A stretch of 64,000 nucleotides of DNA, from assembly GCF_002878395.1 (NCBI RefSeq), contig NC_061118.1:124237740-124301739 (forward strand), given 5' to 3'. The translations under genes and the position numbers were made by a program. How positions within the stretch are numbered: position 1 is the first letter of the stretch; the number at the start of each line of letters is the position of its first letter. The stretch is from Capsicum annuum (lineage: Eukaryota; Streptophyta; Magnoliopsida; Solanales; Solanaceae). Below are positions 11,192 to 22,250 of the stretch, in pieces. A model generated the notes under the pieces. The model saw only the letters and a program-made list of their open reading frames with translations. It made no database searches and had not been told where the DNA came from.

Positions 11192-12500
11192 ATGCCAATA
11201 TCCCCAGGTTCTCAAGAGAAAAAAGAGTTTGACATTGCTAATCATGTATGGGATAGGAAAGATGCCATCGTTGCCAAGAGAAAAGCCAATGAAACTCAAA
11301 AGCAGTCCAAGAGTAAAATGAGATCCGGCATATATAGAAGGACCATGATGACATTAGACCACGGAATCACCTTCCCCGATGACAATCTAATAATCCACAA
11401 GTCAGAACTGGCATACGAAGATAAAGAATAGAATGCCTTGCTGAAAGATGACCTTCTCAATCACAAGTTGTTGCCATCCCATCGTGATCCAGATGTTGAT
11501 TCAGACCAACTTGTGCCAAATCTATATGGCTTAAACATAAATGAGAAAATGGTTCTAGATCCATAAGCCACAACATTCCTTGATCCAGTGGAAGAATCTC
11601 TGAAGAGTAATGAACAGATCTAGGATGTTGATCCCATTTGTCTTGCTTCAAGCAAAGGAAGTTCCTCTGATGTAGAGGAATATTCAGACACAAATAATAA
11701 CTTTTTAGTGGATGGATACGTTAAAGACAATGAGGAGTCTGTAGATTAAAGATAATATTTTGAGGACACTCCCGAATTCTCAATTGAAATTCTAGAAGAA
11801 GTCTATCCACCAATATATATGAACCATTCTAAAGAACTAAATGTCTCCGAGGTTGTCGATGACCAAGATGGGATGACAATAATCCATTCTTAGAAAGTAG
11901 GCCAGATCCAAGTACACCAGCAAGAAAAATTATGGGAACTGGATTTTACACCTTTACTCTCGATGACATCAAGATTTCAGCCTGGCCCGAGCCGATTCAG
12001 CACTTCTACACTTGGATTGCGATTAAGAATCTTACTGAGAGGGAGAAATACATGATACTCTCAGAGTTCATATCTATATTGTCCCAGCCTAAAGCAAGTC
12101 TTCGTATCATTAATGTCGATGATGCTAGCAAACCATACAATGACGATTGTGGAGGAGAAGTTCAAGTACATAACCTTTCCACAGATAGGATACACCTGGT
12201 AAGCCATCTTCCAGTCTCTGGACAGTATATGCATCAAGAGGACCGTTATAAAGCAGATAGTCAAGAACAATTCACCAAGTCCAACTGCTCCTTCTCTCCC
12301 TGCAAGATGAGCTCAAAGAGGTGGCTACTATTCAAGAGGTTCAAACTGCTAAGGCCTTCCAACAATAAGAGCAAGGTTACCTGGCAAACCAGGTATTTCA
12401 GATGAAGAAGACCAGCTAAGTATAAGAAGAAGGATGATGGCTGCTCCATCTGCAGAAAGCCTGGCCACTTCGCTAGAAACTGTCCTCAAGCTAAGAAGTA
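11192..12500 (+). pseudogene. EPRV coat protein and CCHC zinc finger (type A, unit 1)
   Basis: Begins in the CP N-terminal region (KKEFDIANHVWDRKD), passes the acidic segment and enters the CP core (TFTLDDIKISAWPEPIQ, 11932-12405). It ends with a complete CCHC finger, CSICRKPGHFARNC, at 12442-12483, with all four ligands present. The finger would bind the pregenomic RNA for packaging. An internal deletion of roughly 250 nt near 12078 removes the middle of the CP core compared with 20225-20471. Stops at about 11430 and 11563 also break the frame. The left edge abuts the chromovirus LTR, so MP is missing. Confidence 0.7.
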
Positions 12501-13600
12501 GAAGGACTCCGTCCACCTCTTTGAAGAAACAACTGATCATGGGGGAATCTATCTCAGTATAAGGGACGACCTTGAATCGGTATTCTCACAGGAAGAAGAA
12601 CCAACGAACGACACCCTTTTCTCCATAGAAGTATATGAAAAGTCAAGTGACATCCATGCTGATGATCTCTACTTGATATCCAGCAATGGAGAAGACAACC
12701 AGCACTAGGCCAACCAAATCCTCATTCTCAACATGATAGGAATACATCTTTCAGGTTAGCAAATTACCCTCCTGATCTATTCAATCAATATGTGGATCCT
12801 TTCGATCCATACATCCTCCGAGAAAGAAGAACCTTCTACGAGCTTCAAGTGTTCAGAAAGTATGGCAGATCCATCCATAAGCCATTCAGAGTACACCCGG
12901 ATTATCCCTTCTGCCATGTGTTCATTCCACTGAGAATGACTTTCCGTAAGAACTCCTGTGGCTATTCTGGTATCTGTGCCACTAGCACTACATGCTCATG
13001 GATTTCAAGTGTGATACCTTAAGGAATTTTGATCGAATCCAACCTGCCCTAAAGAAATTCATATTATGGTTCAAGCCACAAGAATACTCGATTCGATGCT
13101 TTAAGGATTCCTACGATGCATTGGTCTTCATACTGCATCTCCCTGTAGGAATCTCAGACCACGACGTCCAAGCTCAACTAGAATTTCACTTCTCTAGAAA
13201 TTTCCCGTATCCATACTCTCTCTGGAAGATGAATACTATAAGGGTCAGCGGTTTATTTTCTAGCAGAACAGATGCATTTCGAAGGAAATCTGGCTGAAGG
13301 AATAGGAAAAATAGAACTATGCAGATGACATTCATCCCCACTGGGATGAAGTCCAATGAGTAGAAAAAGAATATCAGCCATAGTACGAGATCACAAAAGA
13401 TGTAGTCACTGGCTCTATAAAAGGACACGGCTGAAAGCTCCCCAAAAGGAATGTGAAGATTCATTGTTCAGAAGGAGTTACTTCACCAGATTGATGAAGA
13501 GAATCTTGGAAGTCCAAGAACGCCTCAGGAAGTAACACAAAGTAGATTGGTGGATGGAAAAGGATACGCGAGCTCATCGCCACCGGCATCATCCAACACT
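12501..13600 (+). pseudogene. EPRV post-zinc-finger region (type A, unit 1)
   Basis: About 1.1 kb between the finger and the GGGTTACCC array. It holds an acidic stretch, a DPFDPYILRERR block (12792 on), a hydrophobic/aromatic stretch and a final HQIDEE-type block. The same order and length occur in units 2, 4, 6, 7 and 8. I see no aspartic protease (DTG) motif and no RT motif (YxDD). I do not recognise the protein. The open pieces are 12792-13022 and 12992-13297. Confidence 0.5.
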
Positions 13601-13636
13601 GCCTAAAAGATGATGTCAGATAACAAGTGCAAGAAA

Positions 13637-13812
13637 GTTACCCTCTCCAGTGGGTTACCCTTTCCAGTAGGTTACCCTTTTAAGTGGGTTACCCTCCTCT
13701 CCAATGAAACCTTGTTAGATAGGTTACCCTCTCTTATAGGTTACCCTTTCCAGTGGGTTACCATCATCAACAAGGAAACCCTTCTCTGTGGGTTAGCCTT
13801 TTAGATGGGTTT
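13637..13812 (+). repeat. GGGTTACCC repeat array (unit 1)
   Basis: Eight or nine degenerate copies of the 18-bp GGGTTACCC unit, interrupted by an AAGGAAACCC-type spacer also found in the other arrays. It ends at the conserved GATGGGTTTTG. Confidence 0.8.
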
Positions 13813-14046
13813 TGAAGCTAATAACTCAGCTACTTTGAAGACAAGGATTTTATCCACCTATTTGTAAGATGCCTATGAAGCTGCTGATGCAGCTACTTAT
13901 AAGTTGCTGACTCACCTGCTTTCCATGATGTCACATGCCAACAACATAGTTTGTTTTGTTTTTATTTTGCCCCCTACATGTTAGTAAGGCTCGGTATGAA
14001 AAAAGAAAGGCTTATTTAGTCATAACAGATAAAGCTTATTTATTCC
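13813..14046 (+). other. Truncated EPRV intergenic remnant (unit 1)
   Basis: Matches the sequence after the arrays in other units (GCTACTTTGAAGAC, TGTCACATGCCAACAACATAG) up to the first CTTATC boxes, then stops. The TATA box, poly(A) signal and leader are absent. No gene seen. Confidence 0.6.
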
Positions 14047-14096
14047 CCAACGTTAATCTGATAATCCACAAGCTAGAAGTGCCATACGAAGAAAAA
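14047..14096 (+). other. Short displaced EPRV coat fragment at a junction
   Basis: About 50 bp matching the type A CP region at 11378-11425 (AATCTGATAATCCACAAG and CATACGAAG), placed between an intergenic remnant and an MP C-terminal fragment. A mosaic junction rather than a gene. Confidence 0.6.
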
Positions 14097-14410
14097 CATA
14101 TCTAGGGATAAACTTGTCAGTATTATCCCAGCTTCATCGGTCACAAAATATGAGGAGTTGAGAGTCTATCCTTAACCTTTTAAGCCCACAGATGATTCCG
14201 ACCACCATTATCTCAAAAGCCAATCCAAAACCACCTTTTATATCCCCATGTACAACCCAAGTGATAATTTTTTTGGATATAAAGGAACCAGATACTATCC
14301 TCAAGTTCCTCTCTGTCTTTATGAGACAACATAATTGGATACAGAATTTCAATCATGAGGGTCATAGTCTGATGTGGAGTAAATGCCCTTTCTCAGGACA
14401 TTACCCATGA
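14097..14410 (+). pseudogene. EPRV movement protein C-terminal fragment (type B, unit 2)
   Basis: Collinear with 24070-24400 of unit 4: YEELR-type block, TTF-IPMYNPSD, FMRQHNWIQNFNHEG and the CPFSGHYP ending. The open part is 14192-14410. The N-terminal two thirds of MP are missing. The MYNPSD version identifies type B; type A has MYQPSD. Confidence 0.6.
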
Positions 14411-15000
14411 AAGGCTGATTGTGACTGTAGAATTTACAGAAAAAGGGTGCTGTGGCTAATCAACCTGAGATACTTCCAATGCCCCTCTCTAAATATACTC
14501 ATATGATATTTTCCCGTTAAACTAATGATCTAAGGATAACCTAAACTGCGCTCCAAAATCGCCATATGTTATCAAATATAAGAGTGGTTCTGTTTCCCCT
14601 CAACATGCGATACTTATCAGAGCACTGGAAAGCAGGTTACAGACTATCCAGTCTAAAAAGTGACCACTAGGATCCGTAATACTATATTTTCTTAACCAAC
14701 AATGGAAAGCAATGGCCTCTTTAGGCGAACAGATCCATCTCCTGAAATATTATCATGCTAAACTCTAAAATACCTAAAAAAGACCATATTTCCCAAAATA
14801 TATCCTTCTCGAGGTTTGCTCCAACCCTTTTCTACTTTCCTACCTAGTCCATCCATACCATCACCATTCTCTCCACCAACTACCTCTAATGAACAAGAGG
14901 AGTTTGACATTCCCAAGTTTGTATGGGAAAGGAAAGATACCATGGTAACCTAAAAGGAATATATCTGCACCATACATCAAAAAGGTAGAGTATCTACAGG
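14411..15000 (+). pseudogene. EPRV coiled-coil region (type B, unit 2)
   Basis: Degraded match to the better preserved 34927-35355 of unit 6 (HAILI-LESRL motif, then MASL-EQI and YYHAKL blocks). No long frame remains. It ends at the EEFDIPKFVWERKDT motif, the type B equivalent of the type A EKEFDIAKHVWDRKD. Confidence 0.45.
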
Positions 15001-16722
15001 GTTTTCATATAGATATTATCCTTGGAGAATAAACCAACCTCTACCTCATTCATCCATGAAATTCACTTCACCTGTAGAGGATGAACGGACAGGAGAGATA
15101 CCATAATACAAAGGGTCGAGAAGATAAAGTATTCTACCTAGGTTCTCTATAATGTTGATAAGATGGTACCAATACATGCTGCCATCGATCATCATCCAGT
15201 TGCTGTAGTCTCATCTATGATCTTGAGATCCAAAGAATAGAAACCCATTATGACAAGTCATTAGAGGTTCCTTCATTTCAGAGATAATCACAAGATTGTG
15301 ATCCTGAAGAACAATTATAGGACAATAACGACAACAAAGTTGATCCGGCAAATATGATGATCACAAGAAATAAAAAAGATTCCACCACTTCAGATGATCT
15401 GTTGCAGATCCCACATGAGAAATCCCATAATGGAGAGCAAGTCTCTTTGAAGCAGTGTCTTCTCAAAAATAATGATGAGGCTACTGACTTAACTAACCTA
15501 AGTCAAGTTGACCAGAGTGTCGTTGTTCAAAAGGGTAATGAGCTTATACCCAAAAATTCAAATCCTCACACAGGCTCCTATCCTTTAGAGATGCATAAGG
15601 AAACTTTATTCAGAAACCTTATGCCAGATGAATCTTCCAAATTTGTCCACTCTGATGATACGCATGAAGATCTAGCTCTCCAGATAAAAGGGTCCTCTTA
15701 GCTATCAAGGCATCAGGCATGGTACAAGAGATACAAGCAGTTCAGACTGGCTAGAAATAAGAAACCCCCGAACAAAGAACTGATGATCGACAAAGATGTC
15801 AAATCATCCCAGAGGACAGACCCAGGTAAACACAAATGCTTCATCTTCCATAATAAAGAACACTTTGCAAAAGGATGTCCCAAGTCCCAAAAGGAAAAAA
15901 AGGGAAGCACAAGCCTTGACACAAGTCTCGAAGAAGACCACAGATTGGTATGGAGATCTTGATGATCCTCATCCATCTGAAGGAGAAATTCCCATATCTA
16001 TTTTTGACAAAAAGAAGGAAATATTTGAAGACATCTTCATCAATGGCCAAATGCCATCTTCCATTAGTAGATAGTCATTTGGTGCTAACGATGACTTTTG
16101 TACTGATGAATGTGTCAAGAATGACAAAAATGCTTTGTAGCCAGCAATCCAATTGCCTAAGGAGGAATTTATTTTTGTTAGAGAAATTCTCTGGCACACC
16201 AGCGATCTCTAAATTAGTCTTTGAGTGATTCCGGTTGATAAGTGATCCAGTCTAAGAAAGGAGGCAAGAACTAATGATAGAGGCAGAAAAAACTATTACT
16301 TCAACTTCATCCCCGCCTTAGGACTTCAGAACTTTCACGACGATGAGGATTCTGGCTGAAAGAGGATAATGCATGATACTGTCAGACTGCACATCTAGAT
16401 TCTCTGAAATCTTTAAGTATAGGTGGAAGACACTTGGGATTGTGGATAAAACCAATTATCTCACGTTCCAAGACTTTGGCGCCAACACCTCAATCCTACT
16501 AGAAGCATTCTTCAGCAACGCGAACTACACCAAGAAGGCCATATTCAAGGCCTTAAATTGTTTATACAAGAAGAGATCTGTACTGAAATACGTTATTGAG
16601 AACTACCCAGTTCTTGATTCTCGTTACTGCCGAAACAATCCTGTCATAAAGTTTGACAGTCCCTATTTAAGCCATCAGGTAGGATCCCCGTGAAAGCTAT
16701 TGTTTAGGAGATTCAAATACTC
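15001..16722 (+). pseudogene. EPRV coat region with extra zinc-finger-like motif (type B, unit 2)
   Basis: Open pieces at 15354-15701, 15796-16074 and 16373-16693. The first has a polar low-complexity segment. Next comes a basic stretch and HKCFIFHNKEHFAKGC (about 15830-15880), shaped like a CCHC finger but with Phe at the second ligand. The last piece begins like the CP core (MILSDCTSRFSE) but jumps to its end (AIFKALNCLYKKR), so the middle is gone compared with type A 20215-20640. Units 4 and 6 share both traits, so they belong to the lineage. Confidence 0.55.
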
Positions 16723-17893
16723 ATGCCTCCAGATGATAAGACTACGATAGCTGATCAAATCAAGCATTTTAGATTAAGGGGCCTAGAATACTACAAGAAA
16801 AAGATTAATAGATGCTTCCTCTACAAAAAGCATGGTTACTTTGCCCAGAACTATCCCCAACTAAAGAAGTTGAAAGACGTTTTCCACCTCTTTGAAGAAA
16901 TAGTTGATCATATTGACAAAGAGGATGACCTTGAATCGGTCTTCTTACTAGAAGAAGAACTGAAGGAGGACACCATCTTCTTCATAGATGGTTATAAAGA
17001 TTTAAGTGATATCAATGTTGATGATCTCTACGTGATATCCAGAGTGAGAGAAGACAACCAAAAATTGGCTAGTCAGTCTATCATGTTCAACACATTAGGA
17101 ATATTATCTTTCAGAATAGCAGATTGCTCTATTGATCTGCTCAACAAATTTATGGATCCTTCAGATCCATATATCCTCTGAGAAATCTAGACTTTCAACA
17201 AGCTTCAAGTAATCCCAAGGTGCAACAAATCTATCCTGAAGTTGTTTGGAGAATATTCGGGATATCTCTTCTCTTATGTGTTCATTATACTAGCCAATGA
17301 CTTCCAACAAAAAATCTAATGGATAGTTTGCGATATTTACCATCAATATTATATAGACATTGAGTTCAAGTGTTATGCCTTCAGGGATTATGATCAAATC
17401 CAACCGAATCCAAAAGGATTCATTCTATACTGAATTCAATGCTCCAAAGATTTCTGTGATGCAACGTCCCTTATGTTGTATCATCTTGTAGGAATCACAG
17501 GCCATGAAGTCCAAGCTTAGTCAAAAATTTTACTACTCTGGAAATTTCCCAATGTGATGCTCTCTTGAAGATGAATGTTGTGAAGAACAATGCTTCATTC
17601 TCTGATAAACTAAATACACTCTAGAGAATAGAGACTACACCAATGATGGATTCCTAAAAATAACAAAAGAATATCAGTCACAGTATGAGATTAAGAAGAA
17701 TAAAGCCATAAGTATATATATGGAGGCTCCTCCACAGGAATGCAAAGATTCATTCAAGAGAAAGAGTTACTTCACCAGATCGATGAAGAGAAGCTTGGAA
17801 GGCTAAGAATACCTCGGGCAGAAGCACGAAGTATATTGGTGGATGGAAGAACAATACGTGAGCTCATCGCCGATGGCACCATCCAATGCTGCC
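16723..17893 (+). pseudogene. EPRV second zinc finger and post-finger region (type B, unit 2)
   Basis: Open from 16723 to 17181. The finger RCFLYKKHGYFAQNYP (about 16810) keeps the first Cys and His but has lost two Cys ligands to Tyr. An acidic run (EEIVDH, EDDLESVFLLEEE) and DPSDPYIL follow. The rest to 17893 is collinear with the other post-finger regions but full of stops. No protease, RT or RNase H motif was found. Confidence 0.55.
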
Positions 17894-17928
17894 TAAAATA
17901 TGACATTTGATAACATGTGCAAAAAGGT

Positions 17929-18106
17929 TACCCTCTCCAGCGGGCTGTCCTTTCCAATGGGTTACCCTCTCTAATGGGTTACCCTTTCCAGTGGGTTACA
18001 CTCTTCTCTAAGAAAACCCTATCAAATGGGTTACCCTTTTCAGTGGATTACCCTCAAATCCAAGGAAACCCTCCTAAGTTGGTTACCCTTTTAGATGGGT
18101 TTTGAA
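17929..18106 (+). repeat. GGGTTACCC repeat array (unit 2)
   Basis: Eight or so degenerate 18-bp units with the same AAGGAAACCC spacer and terminal GATGGGTTTTG as the other arrays. Confidence 0.8.
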
Positions 18107-18283
18107 GCTGTTTACTCAACTGCTTCAAAGATAAGGATCTTATCCACTAGCTTGCAAGATGCCTATGAAGCTGCTGATGCACCTGCTTACAAGTTGTTAA
18201 CTAATCTGCTTGCACATGCTGTCACATGCCAATAACATAGTTTGTTTTGTTTTTATTTAGCACCCTACCTCTTTGTAGGGTCC
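18107..18283 (+). other. Truncated EPRV intergenic remnant (unit 2)
   Basis: The post-array sequence to the AGGGTCCAGTGTGAA block, then a direct jump to MP C-terminal sequence of type A at about 18284. Promoter, leader and MP N-terminus are missing. The break is close to the one ending unit 1 at about 14046 but not identical. Confidence 0.6.
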
Positions 18284-18700
18284 AGTGTGAAATTACTCTC
18301 AGACTCATGGGTCACAAACTATGAGAAGTTGAGAGACCATCCTCAACCTCTCTAGTTCATGGAGCCAACCTTTGCCAAAAGGAATGACAATACCATTACA
18401 ATAAGTTTCAACCACTCACACCTAAAAAAGCCTCCCAAAACCACTTTCTCAATCCATATGTACCAACCTGTCATTGACCTTCTACTGATAGATAACCCAA
18501 AGTAGATAGACAACCCAAGGTTTACGCGCTGGTACCTAGACAATCGTATAGAAGAGCATGATTGGATACACTAATTCAATCATGACGACAGATATATTGT
18601 GTTGCATAAATGTCCTTTCTCTAGACACTGTCCATAAAAGTCAAATTGCAGATGCCACCTATGCTAAGGACCTACCTTACCTTCCTCACCACCAACTAAA
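18284..18700 (+). pseudogene. EPRV movement protein C-terminal fragment (type A, unit 3)
   Basis: Begins in the SWVTNYEKLRDHPQPL block and passes the PKTTFSIHMYQP and EEHDWI blocks to the CPFSRHCP ending. It is collinear with 40910-41270 of unit 7. Stops interrupt it several times; the rest of MP is absent. Confidence 0.6.
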
Positions 18701-19340
18701 ATTACCAGAACCAAAGAAAAATAGCCTACAACTTAACTGCTCAATATGTCTCACTCTGGCACCAGTTACTTAGATGAATTCCTATCAAACAAACCTTTTG
18801 AAAAGGATAACATAAGCCACGCTCAAAAAATACAAGCCAAAAGTTTTATCCTACTATCCGGAGAAAAAATACAAGCCAAAAGTTTTATCCTACTATCCGG
18901 ACAGAAAATGCCAGTCAGCAACACCAAAGCAACACTCAACTAGCAATTTAAAAATGCCATGTTCTATAGTAGGATACTATCTAGAATAAACCAAGCCATG
19001 AATAATGTTGCTCACTCATAGAATAAGTTGGCAAGTGAAGTTGAAGGAATAAACAAAATAGTAGAACAAGCATCCACTCAGCATGAAGGACTTATCCAAT
19101 AGTTGTGACTCAGACACCAATCTATGCAGTATGATATATATCCACCAGACTTTTCGATATCTTATTTCTTCAATGAAAAGAAAAAAGAAAATGGCTTCTC
19201 TAAAAGAACAAATCTTGCAGCTGAAGCACGGTGGGTTTCAGTGAGAACCCATAGCTCACTAAAAAAGTAAACCTTGTTCCTTATATCGCCATATACATAC
19301 TCTTCGTTAAAAATGAGCCACATCTTTCCCACTCTTACTT
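18701..19340 (+). pseudogene. EPRV coiled-coil region (type A, unit 3)
   Basis: Open at 18746-18943 (MSHSGTSYLDEFL start, shared with 41355 MMSQSSTDYSDEF). It then holds the TLN-QF-NA, NQAMNN and EMASL-EQI blocks with stops. A 39-bp tandem duplication lies within it at 18825. A heptad-like pattern suggests an oligomerisation domain. Confidence 0.5.
18825..18902 (+). repeat. 39-bp in-frame tandem duplication
   Basis: Two 39-bp units start at 18825 and 18864, coding KIQAKSFILLSG twice. The multiple of three keeps the frame. The other units have one copy, so the duplication is private to this copy. Confidence 0.9.
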
Positions 19341-19350
19341 GAAGCTTTCA

Positions 19351-20920
19351 CATGTCAATATCCCCAGGTTCTCAAGAGAAAAAGAAGTTTGACATTCCTA
19401 AGCATGTATGGGATAAGAAAGATACCATTGCAGCCAAGAGAAAAGCCGATGAAACTCGGAAGCAGTACAAGAGGAAAATGGAATTCAACACAGACAGAGG
19501 GACATGATGATCTCGAACCATGACATCACCTTCCCTAATGATAATCTATTAATTCACATGCCAAAATTAAACACGAAGATAAAGAATGGATCGCATTTCC
19601 AAAAGATATCCTTCTCAATCACAAGTGGTTGTTGTCCCATCGTGATCCAAATGTTGATTCAAACTAATGTGTCCCAAATTTGTATATCTTAAACATAAAT
19701 AAGGAAATAGTTCTAGATACATAATCCACAACAGTCCTTAATCCAAAGAAAGATTCTCTAAATTGGCATGAATAGATCCATGATGCTGATCGCATTAGTC
19801 CTTCTTCAAGCGAAGGAAATTCTTCTAATGCAAAGGTATATTCCGACACCAGCGATAACTTTTCAACTGATGGATACGTAAAAGACATCGATGAGTCTAT
19901 TGATTCATGGGAATATGTTAAGGATACTCCTGAATCCTTAATTGAATCTCCAAAAGAAAACTATCTACCAATATACATAAACCATTCCAAGGAATAGAGG
20001 TATCTGAAGTTGTCAACAACCAAGACGGGATGACTGATGATCTGATCCCAGAAAGAAGGCCAGATCCAGGTACACGATAAGAAAAAGTGTGGGAATTGGA
20101 TTTCACACCTTCACTCTTAACAACATCAATATTTCAGCCTGTCCCCACTGAATCCAGGACTTCTACACTTAGATGATGGTGAAAAATATGGCCAAGCAAG
20201 AGAAATACATAATACTCTCAGTGTTCACATCCAGATTCTCTGGCAACTCAGAGAATGGTGGAATGCTCTTGGGATTTAAGAGAAGAACACTTATCAAACA
20301 TCCCAGGACTTTTCCTTCAATATCAACATCCAACACAAGGTATTCTATAGAGATGCAGGCCAGAGAATCTCCAGTAATAACTCTTTGAGATTAACTTCTT
20401 ATCGTTCGACAAAAATTTCATCGATATCCACTTCTAGAAGATGGAGAGGATCTCTTTTGAGTTGGGCAAAGATCCCAGCCTAAAGCAAGCCTTTGTATCA
20501 TTATTGCTGATGATGTTAGCATATCACATGATGACGATTGTGGATGAGATATTTAAGTCCATAAACATCCCACAGATAGGCTATATACAGCAGGTCATCT
20601 TCCAGCCTTTAGACAGCATATACATTAAGAGAACTGTTGTAAAGTAAATCACCAAGAACAATCCATCCCTCAATCGAGCTTGCAGCAAAGATGACCTCAT
20701 CACTATGTTCGGCTACTCTTTCTCTTGCCACAAGACTAGATCGAATAAGAAGCTATTATTTAGGAGATTCAAAATGCCAAGGCATCCCAATGACAGGACC
20801 AAGGTTACCCAGTAAACTAAGTATTTTAGATAGAGAAGCCTAGCCAACTACAAGAAAAAGAATGATGGTTGCTTTATCTGCAGAAGGCCTAGCCACATCA
20901 CCAGAAATTGTCCTCAAGAT
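19351..20920 (+). pseudogene. EPRV coat protein and CCHC zinc finger (type A, unit 3)
   Basis: The fullest type A coat core together with unit 7. It starts at the QEKKKFDIPKHVWD motif and passes the acidic segment to the core: REKYI/MILS, the NTYQTS equivalent, and then FELGKDPSLKQAFVSLL (20453 on). The PSLKQAF-SLP block followed by IGYI-Q-I--LD is the pattern I recognise from caulimovirid coat proteins. The core runs into a basic tract and a complete finger, CFICRRPSHITRNC, at 20870-20911. Several stops and small frameshifts break it. The product would be capsid protein. Confidence 0.7.
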
Positions 20921-21600
20921 AAGAAGTTGAAGGACTCTGTCCACCTCTTTGAAGAGATAGATAATCATTCAAGAATCTATCTTAGCATAGAGGACGACCT
21001 TAAATTGGTCTTCTCATTAGAGGAAGAACCAATGGACGATACCCTCTTCTCTATAGACATATATTAAGATTCAAGCAATATCTATACTGATGATCTCTAC
21101 TCGATATCCAATAATGGAGAAGACAGCCAGCACTAAGACAATCAAATCCTCATGCTCAACACAATAGGAATACTATCTTCTGGGCTAGCAGATTACACTC
21201 TCGATCTATTCAACCAATATGAAGCTCAGCGCTTTATTTTTCTAAAGAACCAATGCATTCTGAAAGAAATCTGGCTAAAGAAATAAGGAAAATGGAAATA
21301 TGCAGACGGCGGTCATCCTTCTAGGATAAAGTCCAATAGTAGCAAAAAAATATCAACCGCAGTAAGAGATCATGATAGATGAAGTCACTGACTTCATCAA
21401 AAGCATACGGCTAAAAGTTCCCCTTCAGGAATGCAAAGATTCATCATTTAGAAGGAGTTACTTCACCAGATCGAGAAAGAGAAGATTGGAAGGCAAAAAA
21501 TTCCTCAGTAAGAATCACGGGGTAGATTGGTGAATGGAATAAGGATACATGAGCTCATTGCTTCTGGCACCATCTAACACTACCTGAAAGATGACATCAG
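20921..21600 (+). pseudogene. EPRV post-zinc-finger region with internal deletion (type A, unit 3)
   Basis: Acidic stretch, then a jump at about 21221 from the LFNQY motif directly to EAQRFIF. About 450 nt present in units 1, 7 and 8 are missing. The end block (KELLHQIEKEK) is conserved. Function unknown. Confidence 0.5.
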
Positions 21601-21614
21601 ATAACACGTCCAAG

Positions 21615-21707
21615 AAGCTACTCTCTTCAACGGGTTACCCTTTCTAGTGGGTTACCCTCCTCTCAAAGGAAACCTTCTTTAGTAGGTTACCCTTTCAGAT
21701 GGGTTTT
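21615..21707 (+). repeat. GGGTTACCC repeat array, short (unit 3)
   Basis: Only three clear GGTTACCC cores plus the AAGGAAACC spacer: the shortest array in the window, so copy number varies among units. Confidence 0.75.
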
Positions 21708-22250
21708 TGAAGCTTCTAACTTAGCTACTTCAAAGACAGGAGCTTATCCACCTGCTTGGAAGATCCCTGTGAAGCTATTGATGCACCTTTTTGCAAGCTA
21801 CTGACTCACCTGCTTGTACATGCTGTCACATGCCAACAACATAGTGTGTTTTGTTTTTATTTGACCCCAAATATGTTATTAGGGCCCGGTGTGAATAAAT
21901 ATAAGGCTTATCTAGTCATAACAGATAATGCTTATCCCTTCTAAAAGGATAAGACTTATGCATATTAACGGATCATGCCTATCCCTTAACTGTTAGGATA
22001 GGAAAATAATATTTATTTTATGTTTATCCATAGGTTAGCTTTGCTAGTAAGCTTCTTTCTCCTATAAAAGGAAGCCTAGGACTTTAGGGAGAGGACGACA
22101 TTCTCTCTACCTAAAAACCTCTTGTATAGTTTTCTCTCTTTCAATAAAGATGTCTGTTGAACAAACTCTCTTGCTCTTGCTTTCTATCTTCCAAAAGGAT
22201 GGGTACTTTGATCCTCCAAGTCGGAGTACGGGGTAAGGAAGTACTCTGTT
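21708..22250 (+). promoter_or_regulatory. EPRV promoter, poly(A) signal, upstream ORF (unit 3 to 4)
   Basis: A cluster of GATAAG/CTTATC boxes (about 21900-22010), a TATA box TATAAAAG at 22063-22070 and AATAAA at 22143-22148. The upstream ORF starts at 22199 but its stop is changed here (CTCTAG became CTCCAAG), so it reads on. The stem GGAGTAC/GTACTC is at 22223-22247. Confidence 0.7.
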
